The notes under the pieces were generated by a model. The model was not told where the DNA came from, searched no databases, and saw nothing but the letters and a program-made list of their open reading frames with translations. The position numbers were made by a program, and so were the translations under genes. Source: Oligoflexus sp. (GTDB lineage Bacteria > Bdellovibrionota_B > Oligoflexia > Oligoflexales > Oligoflexaceae). From it: a stretch of DNA of 64,000 nt. This document shows, piece by piece, positions 8,777 to 16,818 of the stretch. Where the stretch lies: assembly GCF_035712445.1 (NCBI RefSeq), contig NZ_DASTAT010000145.1:62001-126000 (forward strand), read 5' to 3'. Position 1 is the first letter of the stretch; the number at the start of each line of letters is the position of its first letter.

Positions 8777-10384
8777 ATGAGGATCATCATGCGTCGACTC
8801 ATGCCCGTGGGGCTCGCCACTGCCTTTGCATTGGCCGCCCTCAGTCCCGCTCTTTATTCCAAGGCGAAAAATCTTTTCACCAATATGGATGCCACCGTCA
8901 CCTGCCCGGCTCGCGAAATCGTGACCGTCTCCAGCACGGCCGATGTCCAGGCGGCGGTTCGAAAAGCGAGGGCCGAGGGTCTTTCGATCAAGGCCGCGGC
9001 CAAAGGCTGGCAGGGTTCCAATAATAATTCCTGCGTTGGCGACGGCGGCCTGCAGATCGACACAGGAGGCCTGAATCAGATCGTGCGCGTGGATCCGGAT
9101 ACGATGCTGGTCACCGTCCAGCCCGGGATCAAGCTCTGGGATTTCAATCAGAAAATGCATAAGGATTGGGGGCTGATACTTTCGGCCGTCCAGGAATATG
9201 CAGAGCCCACCCTCGGCGGGATGCTCGGCAACGGAACCCACGGTTCGACCCTGCACGAACCCTCGTCCTCGATTCAGGACTACCTGCGGTCGGTGACTGT
9301 CGTGAACGGCCTGGGTGAGGTTCAAACAATCAACGGTGATGAGCTGGATTTTTACGCCACTAACCTCGGTGTCCTTGGAATCCTGACCGAAGTCACCCTG
9401 CAGCTGCAGCCGTCCTTCAAAGTTCAGGCCAAGGTCAGCGCCCATGATGAAGCCAACCTTGCCCAGGATATTCAGGAGCTGGCTGGCGCTCATTATGGAA
9501 CCAACGTCACCTGGTTTCCGGGGCAGAAGAAATATACGGTGACCGCCTTCGACAAGGTCCCGAATGAAACCCCCGGCACCGCCCACAACGGTCAGCCTGA
9601 AGCCGCCTGGTGGCAAAGGGCCCTCATGCCCCTTATTTTTAAAGCCTCGCACGTCGGGCCTTCGCGCGCCGCCACCTGCTTTGTGGAAAAGCAGCGTTTT
9701 GAAATGAAAGCCAAGAGTTATTTCGGCGAGGAGTTCGGCAAACCTTTGGAACCGGCGGTAGGCTGGGCGCATGAGATGATCAACTTCGTTTGCCGCGACC
9801 GCTGCCCTTTCAATGCTCTGCCTTATGCTTTGGAGGAAATTGCGATCGACCTCAAGGATCTGCCGGGCTTCATTCAGAGAGCTCAGGAACTTTTCCATCA
9901 AACGGGGGCCTGCATGCCGCTCAACGGCATCTACTTCCGCTTTGGTCATGGATCGCGCGGGGCGCTCGGCATGGCGAGCGGAAGGGAAACGGTCTACATC
10001 GGGATGGAATATGTCCGTAATCCCTGGGGCAATCGTTATCCCAGAGATTTTGAGGTGATTCAGGAGCTGGAGCAGCTCCTGCTTCGCGAATACAGCGGAA
10101 GACCGCATTGGGGCAAGAACCAGCATCCGATGTTCGAAAACATCCGGGACCAGTATCCGCGTTTCGCTGAGTTCGAAGCCTATCGCGAGACGCAGGATCC
10201 AGGCGGCATCTTCATGAACGATTTCTATTCCCGGATCAATGGGCGCGTCAGCCCCACGGCCGCCGCGAAGAATTGCGTTGTGGATCAGGCCTGTTACTGT
10301 GAAGCGGATGAGCATTGTCCGAAGGGTTATAGCTGTGAAGAGGGCCTTGTCTATCCCGAAGCCCGGGTGTGCCGCGCTCGCTGA
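8777..10384 (+). CDS. secreted FAD-linked oxidase, aldonolactone oxidase type
   Basis: The protein is 535 aa. An N-terminal signal (about residues 1-28, starting at ATG 8777 or 8789) precedes a PCMH/VAO FAD-binding domain with VSSTADVQAAV, AAAKGWQGS, VQPGIKLWDFN and GGMLGNGTHGST, the flavin-contacting loop. The second half fits the ALO domain (YVRNPWG, RPHWGKNQ; the HWGK motif is characteristic of gulono/arabinono-lactone oxidases). The last 37 residues are an extra cysteine-rich tail (six Cys) not found in typical members, possibly disulphide bonded. Likely reaction: oxidation of a sugar lactone or sugar alcohol in the periplasm, passing electrons to O2 or a cytochrome. Substrate is unknown. 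Confidence 0.88.
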   Translation: MRIIMRRLMPVGLATAFALAALSPALYSKAKNLFTNMDATVTCPAREIVTVSSTADVQAAVRKARAEGLSIKAAAKGWQGSNNNSCVGDGGLQIDTGGLNQIVRVDPDTMLVTVQPGIKLWDFNQKMHKDWGLILSAVQEYAEPTLGGMLGNGTHGSTLHEPSSSIQDYLRSVTVVNGLGEVQTINGDELDFYATNLGVLGILTEVTLQLQPSFKVQAKVSAHDEANLAQDIQELAGAHYGTNVTWFPGQKKYTVTAFDKVPNETPGTAHNGQPEAAWWQRALMPLIFKASHVGPSRAATCFVEKQRFEMKAKSYFGEEFGKPLEPAVGWAHEMINFVCRDRCPFNALPYALEEIAIDLKDLPGFIQRAQELFHQTGACMPLNGIYFRFGHGSRGALGMASGRETVYIGMEYVRNPWGNRYPRDFEVIQELEQLLLREYSGRPHWGKNQHPMFENIRDQYPRFAEFEAYRETQDPGGIFMNDFYSRINGRVSPTAAAKNCVVDQACYCEADEHCPKGYSCEEGLVYPEARVCRAR

Positions 10385-10492
10385 GCGCCTCTTTCAAACG
10401 GACTATGTATAAAGATTTCACGCTGATAAACTTGTTTTTCCGATGTTTCAATCAACCCCGCAGTCAGTCGCATTGGTAAGGTGAGCAAGTTC

Positions 10493-10512
10493 TGACCTCA
10501 TCCCCGAGGTCA
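10493..10512 (+). promoter_or_regulatory. small hairpin upstream of the GH5 gene
   Basis: TGACCTC at 10493-10499 pairs with GAGGTCA at 10506-10512 across a six-base loop, 53 bases before the endoglucanase start. There is no U-tract, so it is more likely an operator-like palindrome or 5'UTR stem than a terminator. Confidence 0.3.
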
Positions 10513-10564
10513 GGCACCTGTTCTGAGCTGAGACCCCATTGTTGCCCTGACTGCGGAGACACAC

Positions 10565-11974
10565 ATGAAGACCTCTCGAATTTTGCCTGTGCTTGCGTTC
10601 AGCAGCCTCCTCCTGACCAACTGTAAGATGACCCGTCCCGAATTGGATCGTTCCAACTCCTCGACTCTCTCTGATGTGAAGGTCGTCGAACTCGACAAGG
10701 GTGGTTGGGGCAGCTTCGATTTCAAACTCGAACGCCTGCGCCCGTCCCCGGAAACCGTGCAAAGCAGCTACCAGAAAGTTGCAGGTCAAACCATTGTTGC
10801 CAAGACCAAGGTGCTTTATGGTGACTATAAACTGCTCCTGACTTATAAGGATGCTCAGGGCAAAGCGATCTATGAATCCTGCCCCAATGATAGAGCCAAG
10901 GAGCATAACATTCGCGTGCCGACTTATTCCGTAACGGTCCAAGTCTGTTCCATCGGCGGCTCAACGCCGATTGGCACCGTTGTCGGTGACGGCGCGGATG
11001 TCATCGTGAAACCCGAACTCGCCATTCCTGGTGGCAAGACTCCAGAAACGCCAACGCCGAACACGCCCGCGCCTCCGGTTACCTCGGGGTCGTTCGTGGC
11101 CCAGCACGGCATGCTGAGCGTTTCCGGGAATAAGATCGTGGATAAGGATAAGAAGCCCATTCAGCTGAAAGGAATGAGTCTTTTCTGGAGTCACTGGTCA
11201 GGGAATTTCTGGAATTCCGATGCCGTGACCTTCATTAAGAAAGACTGGAAGGCCACGCTGATTCGGGCCGCCATGGGTGTGGAAGATGGTGGTTATTTGA
11301 CCCAGCCCAATGCCGAGAAAGACCGGGTGAAAACCATCGTCAACGCTGCGATGAAAGAAGGCATCTATGTGATCATCGACTGGCATGATCATCACGCCAC
11401 GCGCAACACGGCCAAGGCTGTGGAGTTTTTCAGCGAGATGGCCGGTCTTTACGCGAACAATCCCCATGTGATTTTTGAGATTTACAACGAGCCGCTGGAC
11501 GACAGCTGGGAGCAGGTCAAGGCCTATGCTGAGACGGTGACCAAAGCGATCCGCGCGAAAGGCGCTCAGAACCTTGTGATCGTCGGCAGCCCTTCCTGGT
11601 CGCAGCGTGTGGACCTGGCTGCGGATAATCCGGTTCAGGATAAGAATGTGGCCTATACCCTTCACTTCTATTCCGGGACGCACCGCCAGGACCTTCGTGA
11701 TAAGGCTACCTATGCTTTGAACAAGGGTATTGCCCTTTTCGTCACGGAATTTGGTGTCTGCGACGCTTCGGGTAACGGCAACATCGACCTCGCGGAAGCG
11801 GATCGCTGGATGGCCTTCATGGATCAGCATAAGCTGAGCTGGGCGAACTGGTCGCTGTTTGACAAGAATGAAAGCGCTTCGGCTTTGAAGCCGGGTGCCA
11901 ATCCTAAAGGCGGCTGGACCACGAATGATCTGACGGAATCCGGCAATTATATCCGAAAGAAAATGATGGAATAA
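10565..11974 (+). CDS. secreted GH5 endoglucanase (cellulase) lipoprotein
   Basis: The protein is 469 aa. The signal ends in a lipobox-like LLLTNC (Cys20). Residues about 45-150 form a small beta-rich accessory module of unknown binding specificity. A Pro/Thr linker (TPETPTPNTPAPP, about 159-171) leads to a GH5 catalytic domain from about 180. Key residues are visible: the acid/base Glu309 in EIYNEP and the nucleophile Glu395 in VTEFG, plus IDWHDHHA and LHFYSGTHR, which indicate subfamily GH5_2. It should cleave internal beta-1,4-glucosidic bonds of cellulose or related glucans outside the cell. It ends in a strong terminator and appears monocistronic. Confidence 0.93.
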   Translation: MKTSRILPVLAFSSLLLTNCKMTRPELDRSNSSTLSDVKVVELDKGGWGSFDFKLERLRPSPETVQSSYQKVAGQTIVAKTKVLYGDYKLLLTYKDAQGKAIYESCPNDRAKEHNIRVPTYSVTVQVCSIGGSTPIGTVVGDGADVIVKPELAIPGGKTPETPTPNTPAPPVTSGSFVAQHGMLSVSGNKIVDKDKKPIQLKGMSLFWSHWSGNFWNSDAVTFIKKDWKATLIRAAMGVEDGGYLTQPNAEKDRVKTIVNAAMKEGIYVIIDWHDHHATRNTAKAVEFFSEMAGLYANNPHVIFEIYNEPLDDSWEQVKAYAETVTKAIRAKGAQNLVIVGSPSWSQRVDLAADNPVQDKNVAYTLHFYSGTHRQDLRDKATYALNKGIALFVTEFGVCDASGNGNIDLAEADRWMAFMDQHKLSWANWSLFDKNESASALKPGANPKGGWTTNDLTESGNYIRKKMME

Positions 11975-11978
11975 GATC

Positions 11979-12010
11979 AAGGGCAGGCCGACCTGCCCTT
12001 TTTCTTTCTT
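11979..12010 (+). terminator. intrinsic terminator of the GH5 gene
   Basis: AAGGGCAGG at 11979-11987 and CCTGCCCTT at 11992-12000 form a perfect nine-base-pair stem with a four-base loop, followed by TTTCTTTCTT. It lies five bases after the stop codon. Confidence 0.92.
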
Positions 12011-12015
12011 GGGAG

Positions 12016-12096
12016 AGAACCTTCGGCTGCATGCCGACAGAGGCGAACGCCGTGTGAGGCGGACGCCGATAGACGGCCTTCGGCTGCGCAGAAGGC
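12016..12096. repeat. short GC-rich CCTTCGGC-type repeats
   Basis: CCTTCGGCTGC occurs twice (about 12019 and 12076) with related GCCGAC/GCCGAT units between, just beyond the end of pepD. A related unit, AAGCGCCTTCGGC, occurs twice at 14010-14036. They look like a dispersed intergenic repeat of this genome, but only four copies are visible here. Confidence 0.35.
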
Positions 12097-13560
12097 TTAC
12101 GCCGACGCCGACAGCCTATCCAGCATGCGCAGAAGGTACTGGTAGAAATGATCCACACTCGCAATTTCCACACTTTCATCCGGGGAGTGAGCGTTTTCGA
12201 TGGTCGGCCCAAAGGAAACCATATCAATCCCCGGAATTTTCTCGCCTATGATCCCGCATTCCAGACCAGCATGAATCGCCTTCACAGCCGGATCGCGACG
12301 ATAAAGTTCCTTGAACGTGGCCTGGGCCAGCTTCAGCACGGGTGATTCCAGATTGGGTTTCCAACCCGGATAACCGACGCCTGCATCCACTTTCGCTCCG
12401 CCCAGCTGCAAACAGGCCGCCGCGGTGTAGGCGACATCGGCCATTTCCGAAGCGACGGAACTGCGTTGACTGGTCGAGATCACCACTTCATTTTTCGTGC
12501 TGCGAATCACACCCAGGTTACTCGATGTTTGCACGAGGCCCGGAATGTCGGCACTCATCTTCGTCACACCGTGCGGAATGGCCGCGACGGTGGCGAGGAT
12601 CTTGTTCTGCAGCGCGCGGGCCCAAACTTTCCCGCGCCGGGTCTTGACCTGGGCTATGGATATCTTCACGCCAGGATCAGACGCCTGAAGTTCGGCCTGG
12701 ATGACCTCCTGGAAACGCTCCATCAGCTGGACCGATTCATCCCACTGCACCTGCGGCAGATAAAGCGTGACATCAGCCTCACGGGGTATGGCGTTGCGTT
12801 TATTCCCGCCGTTGAAAGCGGAAACCCGCGCCCCGCGTGCTGTCAAAAGCACCGCGGCCCGCGCTGCGATCTTGATGGCATTGCCGCGCTGTTTGTCGAT
12901 ATCAAGACCCGAGTGTCCGCCTTTCAGACCTTTGACGCTGATGCGCACGATGTGACTGCGCGCCGGGGCTTTCTCCCAGGCGAGTTTCCAGCTGCCATTG
13001 GTATCGCGGCCACCCGAGCAGCCGACGTAGAGAGCGCCTTCCTCTTCGCTATCCAGATTCAAAAGGATGCGCGAGGAAATCAGATTCGGATCCAAAAGCT
13101 TGGCACCCGTCAGACCGGTTTCCTCATCAATGGTCAGCAGGAATTCCAAAGGACCATGCTGGACTTTTTCGTCCTCCATGAGCGCGAGACTGGTGGCGAC
13201 AGCGATGCCGTTATCGGCGCCCAGCGTGGTGCCCGTGGCTTTGATGTGGCCCCCGTTCCGTTGCAGGCGAATGGGGTCCTTATTGAAGTCGTGAGCCGTC
13301 TCCGCATTCTTTTCACAGACCATATCGAGATGCCCCTGCAGGCAAATCGAAGGCGCGCCTTCACGCCCTGGAGACGCTGGTTTTCGAATGAGGAGATTGC
13401 CAATGGCATCCCGATCGACGCTGCAGCCCGTGCGTTGAGCGGTTTCTATGACATAACGGGCAACGGCCGCCTCGCTTTTGGACGGGCGCGGTATCGAGGA
13501 TATGGCGGCGAAGTGCTTCCAGAGGAGTGCGGGTTCCAGACCCGAGACTGCTTCAGACAT
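12097..13560 (-). CDS. pepD: aminoacyl-histidine dipeptidase (M20 family)
   Basis: The protein is 487 aa, close to the 485 aa of E. coli PepD. The start at 13560 is chosen for its upstream GGAG and because family homology begins there; the 19 extra residues of the longer frame have no family look. Metal-ligand and catalytic motifs are clear: CLQGHLDMV, TLGADNGIA, TIDEETGLTGA (catalytic Glu pair) and LDSEEEG. It hydrolyses Xaa-His and other dipeptides in the cytoplasm using two zinc ions. It stands alone and ends in a region of short GC-rich repeats rather than a clear terminator. Confidence 0.93.
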   Translation of the reverse strand: MSEAVSGLEPALLWKHFAAISSIPRPSKSEAAVARYVIETAQRTGCSVDRDAIGNLLIRKPASPGREGAPSICLQGHLDMVCEKNAETAHDFNKDPIRLQRNGGHIKATGTTLGADNGIAVATSLALMEDEKVQHGPLEFLLTIDEETGLTGAKLLDPNLISSRILLNLDSEEEGALYVGCSGGRDTNGSWKLAWEKAPARSHIVRISVKGLKGGHSGLDIDKQRGNAIKIAARAAVLLTARGARVSAFNGGNKRNAIPREADVTLYLPQVQWDESVQLMERFQEVIQAELQASDPGVKISIAQVKTRRGKVWARALQNKILATVAAIPHGVTKMSADIPGLVQTSSNLGVIRSTKNEVVISTSQRSSVASEMADVAYTAAACLQLGGAKVDAGVGYPGWKPNLESPVLKLAQATFKELYRRDPAVKAIHAGLECGIIGEKIPGIDMVSFGPTIENAHSPDESVEIASVDHFYQYLLRMLDRLSASA

Positions 13561-13780
13561 GATGGCAAAGCTCCTTTGTGCAGGCGGCGATAATTCGCCT
13601 GAGGACGGTGTTTCCATCCCTAGACTAAGGGACAGCAGAGGAAGATATCAAGAAATTTAACAGACTTGGCCCAGCTGACAGCCCCGGGATAAACCCGCAA
13701 ACAGGCGGTGGATAGCCAGTTAGCGAATTTTTGTGACTTTTCAAACGCAATAAAGAAGCGTTACCATCGTCCTGTGAAAT

Positions 13781-13796
13781 GCCCGAATGGTCGGGC
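13781..13796 (+). promoter_or_regulatory. hairpin just before a small ORF
   Basis: GCCCGA at 13781-13786 pairs with TCGGGC at 13791-13796 around a four-base loop, ending about four bases before the AAGAAAGG ribosome site of the 31-aa ORF. Confidence 0.3.
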
Positions 13797-13816
13797 TTAC
13801 AAGAAAGGTTATTGGT

Positions 13817-13912
13817 ATGAAAAAAGAAAAATCCCGTAAGACCAGCAAATGGGCCCAGGACCTCCTGTCCCGTCTGGCCGCTGGCGCTCTGTTCAGCTCG
13901 CTCATGAGCTGA
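13817..13912 (+). CDS. candidate small protein, 31 aa
   Basis: ATG at 13817 is preceded by AAGAAAGG seven bases upstream and runs 31 codons to TGA. The first ten residues are strongly basic (six Lys/Arg), then a mainly hydrophobic helix-like segment (WAQDLLSRLAAGALFSSL) follows that could lie in or on the membrane. It resembles no family I recognise. It sits alone in a 600-base gap between pepD and a convergent secreted-protein gene and has a hairpin before it. It could be a small membrane peptide, a toxin-like peptide or a chance ORF; the good RBS argues mildly for translation. Confidence 0.4.
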   Translation: MKKEKSRKTSKWAQDLLSRLAAGALFSSLMS

Positions 13913-14009
13913 ATCCTCTTCTCTTCCTCGATCCGTCCTCAAAACGATGTAATCCCTACAAAATTTCAAGATGACATGGTTGCGGTATGACCGATGAATT
14001 CCGACGGCG

Positions 14010-14036
14010 AAGCGCCTTCGGCAAAGCGCCTTCGGC
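14010..14036. repeat. tandem pair of a 13-base repeat
   Basis: AAGCGCCTTCGGC occurs at 14010-14022 and again at 14024-14036. It shares the CCTTCGGC core seen next to pepD at 12.0 kb. Confidence 0.45.
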
Positions 14037-14060
14037 CATGCCCCATACGAACTTCCTGGG

Positions 14061-14143
14061 GACTCCATTCCCCCACAAGGTAATAGGAAGGGAAGTTCAA
14101 AATCCTTCCATCGGACTTTGAACCCCCTCCCTGGAATGGAGTC
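14061..14143. repeat. nested perfect inverted repeats
   Basis: An outer pair GACTCCATTCC (14061-14071) / GGAATGGAGTC (14133-14143) encloses an inner pair GTTCAAA (14095-14101) / TTTGAAC (14117-14123). Both are perfect. The block lies 15 bases past the stop of the minus-strand gene 14158-14682, so it could stabilise or end that mRNA, but there is no T-run. It could also be a miniature repeat element or a structured RNA. Confidence 0.5.
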
Positions 14144-14157
14144 AGAAGCGGAACAGA

Positions 14158-14682
14158 TTATTGGACCTGAGAGTTAGGATTGCAGCTGTTGAATGTTGCG
14201 CCAGTTTTCTCTTCGATTTGGATGCTGGGGTCAGCGGTCAGACGCTCGTCGATGACTGGACCGCAGAGGTCAGCCAATTTCTGAACGGCCTGAAGGCCTG
14301 CGCAATCCAGTTCGATGTCAACAGCTGGAACAGTCAATTTATATTGCTCCAACACAGTACAAGCGGCGGTGGCTGGACCTACTTCCACGTCTTCAGCTTG
14401 GAAGGGTACTGCGTAACCTTTCAGGCTGAATGAAGCGCCGATTTGCTTGGTGTTCTGCACTTCTACGCTTGGCGCTTCAGCAGCTGGGCGCCATTCGGTG
14501 GTCACTTGCTTACAGGTCACGACAGCTTTGAAAGGTTTCAGCTGCTCGTTGGCTGAAAGCTCAGTACACTTGTTTTTCAGACCTTCGAGGTTCATCGAAG
14601 ATTGGCTGCCGCCTTGAGCTGCAAAAGCCGATGCAGAAACTGCGAAACTGAGCGCCAGGACAGACATGGAGAATGTTTTCAT
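14158..14682 (-). CDS. secreted protein of unknown function
   Basis: The protein is 174 aa with a clear signal peptide (MKTFSMSVLALSFAVSASAFA, cleavage after about residue 21). The mature part is Gln/Val rich with seven Cys (for example NKCTEL, VTCKQV, TAACTV, LDCAGL, DLCGP and NSCNP), so disulphides are likely. I recognise no domain. It lies 54 bases downstream of the transglutaminase-elicitor lipoprotein gene on the same strand and may share its transcript. Nested inverted repeats follow its stop. Periplasmic or secreted; function unknown. Confidence 0.75.
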   Translation of the reverse strand: MKTFSMSVLALSFAVSASAFAAQGGSQSSMNLEGLKNKCTELSANEQLKPFKAVVTCKQVTTEWRPAAEAPSVEVQNTKQIGASFSLKGYAVPFQAEDVEVGPATAACTVLEQYKLTVPAVDIELDCAGLQAVQKLADLCGPVIDERLTADPSIQIEEKTGATFNSCNPNSQVQ

Positions 14683-14736
14683 CGAAGTAATCCTTATGCA
14701 AAGATGGTGTTATACTAAACAGCTGGACGGTCAGGG

Positions 14737-16074
14737 TTAGAACATCCCTGCCTTTTCCAGAAGTTTTCGGATGTCGCTATTGTATTTTTTGAACTCGGGA
14801 TTGTACTGATCCTTGTTGTCCTTGCCTTGAGGCAGGAACACCATATCAGGATGGAAGTTCAGGCTTGGACCGATCCACTCGCCCGCGATGATCTTCAGCC
14901 GACCGTTGGCATCGGGCTTGGCCTCGTAATAAAGACGATATTCATAAGTCGGAGCCGCAAGGTCAGAAGCAAGGCTGGTCGCCGAGTTATCGACGCTGGC
15001 GCGCTGCCGGGTCATCCAGGGGAAGGCTTTCACGACAAGGGCCTGGGGCCTGTTCGGATCTTTCATGATGTTCACGGCCATGCGGAAGACGGGCTTCGAC
15101 CAGATCTCGGGACCTGGATCCTCGTCGATGACGATGGGTTTTTTCTGCTTGCCCAGATATTCTTCCACGATGCGATGGAACGCTTCGGGGCGCAGATCCT
15201 GAATCAGCCCATCGGTGGCGGCGAGACCCTGATAGCGGCGGCCGTAGATTTTGGGCTTATAGCCTTCATAATACTTGATTGTCAGAGCTTTCAGATCGCT
15301 CGGCGTGAAGTTGACGCCATCAATGTTCACATCCTTCTGCGGCTCGGGCGTCGTGATCGCGGCCATGGCCCAGGCATCGCAAAGGCCTTCCCATTCCGCA
15401 GCGGCGCCATCGAAGCTATTCTCTTCCCATTCGACGATCTTGCTGCCCTTGCCTTGGCTGTTCAACCACTGATCCAGTTTCCGCAATGGAGAGTCGCCGG
15501 CTTCAAACATGCTCTTGTTGCGACGCGGATACCAGTAGGCCGCCCATGGGGTGCCGTTTTCCTGCGAGCTATAGATAATGGTTTTGTTTTTATCATTCGC
15601 CACCGTCGCGATATTTGCCGGATCAATCGTCAGTTCACCCAAAGCGTCGAAGACTTCGCGCACCGCGGCCACTTCCTCTTTGGGATAGGTCAGCGCACCC
15701 AACACCGTCGCGTCACCGTCATTGGCCGCCAGCAGCTGGCGCAAGGACGAATAGCGATCCTTGATTGCGGTGACATCGCTCGTGCCCTTCTGATAAGCCG
15801 AACGGATTTCCATCAATTCATTCAGGTCAAGCTGGGCTTTGTAAAGGGCGACGTTATCACCCGCCTCGGCGAGCTTTTTGATTTCTTCCTGTTTCGCATC
15901 TATTTGGGATTGAACGTCATTGCAGAGAGTTTGTAAATCAGCCTGGCATCCAGGATTCTCCACCAGGTTGCCCTGAGAATCTATGTAACGGTATTCAGTT
16001 TTCTGTTTTTCTTCCTGGCAAGCTACGGTAATCAGCAAAGGCAGAATAAGCGCTAACTTCTGACAACAATGCAT
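14737..16074 (-). CDS. transglutaminase-elicitor family lipoprotein
   Basis: The protein is 445 aa with a lipoprotein signal (LLITVACQ, Cys19). Residues about 45-110 are a charged helical region. From about residue 175 the sequence matches the TGase-elicitor family: TPWAAYWYP, then WEGLCDAWAMAA with the putative catalytic Cys about residue 232, and TPSDLKALTIKYYEG. The family was first described as a calcium-dependent transglutaminase elicitor of Phytophthora and also occurs in bacteria. It might crosslink proteins or act as a thiol acyltransferase at the cell surface; this is inference. It is followed after 54 bases by a secreted Cys-rich protein that could be a partner or substrate. Confidence 0.72.
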   Translation of the reverse strand: MHCCQKLALILPLLITVACQEEKQKTEYRYIDSQGNLVENPGCQADLQTLCNDVQSQIDAKQEEIKKLAEAGDNVALYKAQLDLNELMEIRSAYQKGTSDVTAIKDRYSSLRQLLAANDGDATVLGALTYPKEEVAAVREVFDALGELTIDPANIATVANDKNKTIIYSSQENGTPWAAYWYPRRNKSMFEAGDSPLRKLDQWLNSQGKGSKIVEWEENSFDGAAAEWEGLCDAWAMAAITTPEPQKDVNIDGVNFTPSDLKALTIKYYEGYKPKIYGRRYQGLAATDGLIQDLRPEAFHRIVEEYLGKQKKPIVIDEDPGPEIWSKPVFRMAVNIMKDPNRPQALVVKAFPWMTRQRASVDNSATSLASDLAAPTYEYRLYYEAKPDANGRLKIIAGEWIGPSLNFHPDMVFLPQGKDNKDQYNPEFKKYNSDIRKLLEKAGMF

Positions 16075-16818
16075 GGTGTATCCTATCTACATAACGTTTT
16101 CGGGAGCCTTCGGGCTCGATTGAACTGACAGGACCCCATTTGCAGAAGTCGTTCCAAAATGAGGAAGGCATGAGAAACGGCTTGAACGGTTTATGAAGCG
16201 AGAAAAACAGCGAACTGTCTGTAGCGGGGATAGTACAGCGGTGATTGCATTTCCATTCATGGAATCGACGCCGCATGGGGATTTCCATGAAAGAGAGAGT
16301 GGAAAGATTGAAGCTGTTAAATTTTTTTAAAGCGTGGAAAGGAATCCTGCTTTGCTTTCTGCAGCTTCACAAGCGAAAAGCGCGGCCCCTTCTGCAGTTT
16401 CAGGCTTAAGCTTCAGAAGAGGCTCTGCGATGGGTTAAAGCGTGGACGCATGGAGATCCATCCCGGTGGCAATTGGCCTCGCAAACCATAGCGAGTCCAG
16501 AGCTTCGTGGGGGAAGGGCGCGGATGCTATTCTTCATCTTCGCATCCATGGACAAGAGAAATTCACAAAGCGGCCTTCCCGGTTTTCGTCAAGGCCAGCG
16601 GGCCAAACGCCTTCTCGGAAGCACCCACCCTCGATTTCAGCCTTTTTTGCGAGTCGCTGTTTGCTTTCGTAACATCGACTCTTGGGAACTTTGAGAAGCC
16701 AAAGACATGTAGGGAATTCGTGATAGCGATTGAAAACTCTATGAAGACCTTTGGCTTCAGGCAGATCGGCTACCCATAATTTACTATGCGGTTGCTCTGA
16801 GCGACGGCCGTAAGCGGA
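16075..16818. other. 744-base region without a supported gene
   Basis: Three overlapping plus-strand frames (16442-16779) are open at once, each with improbable composition and no RBS, so they look like chance. The region is AT-rich near 16310-16335 and must hold the promoter of the minus-strand lipoprotein at 16074. The phrase TAAAGCGTGGA occurs twice (about 16329 and 16435). No tRNA, terminator or known RNA fold is recognised. A small RNA or a decayed gene cannot be excluded. Confidence 0.4.

Noticed and set aside
8741..10315. 524-codon open frame on the minus strand
   Set aside because: It lies opposite the well-supported flavoprotein gene, whose FAD and HWGK motifs decide the coding strand.
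12466..13593. 375-codon open frame on the plus strand
   Set aside because: Shadow of pepD; high-GC codon use keeps the opposite frame open.
14827..15936. 369-codon open frame on the plus strand
   Set aside because: Opposite the transglutaminase-elicitor lipoprotein gene, which has a signal peptide and family motifs.
16442..16779. Three overlapping plus-strand ORFs of 73-90 codons
   Set aside because: All three frames are open over the same bases, none has a convincing RBS or protein-like sequence.
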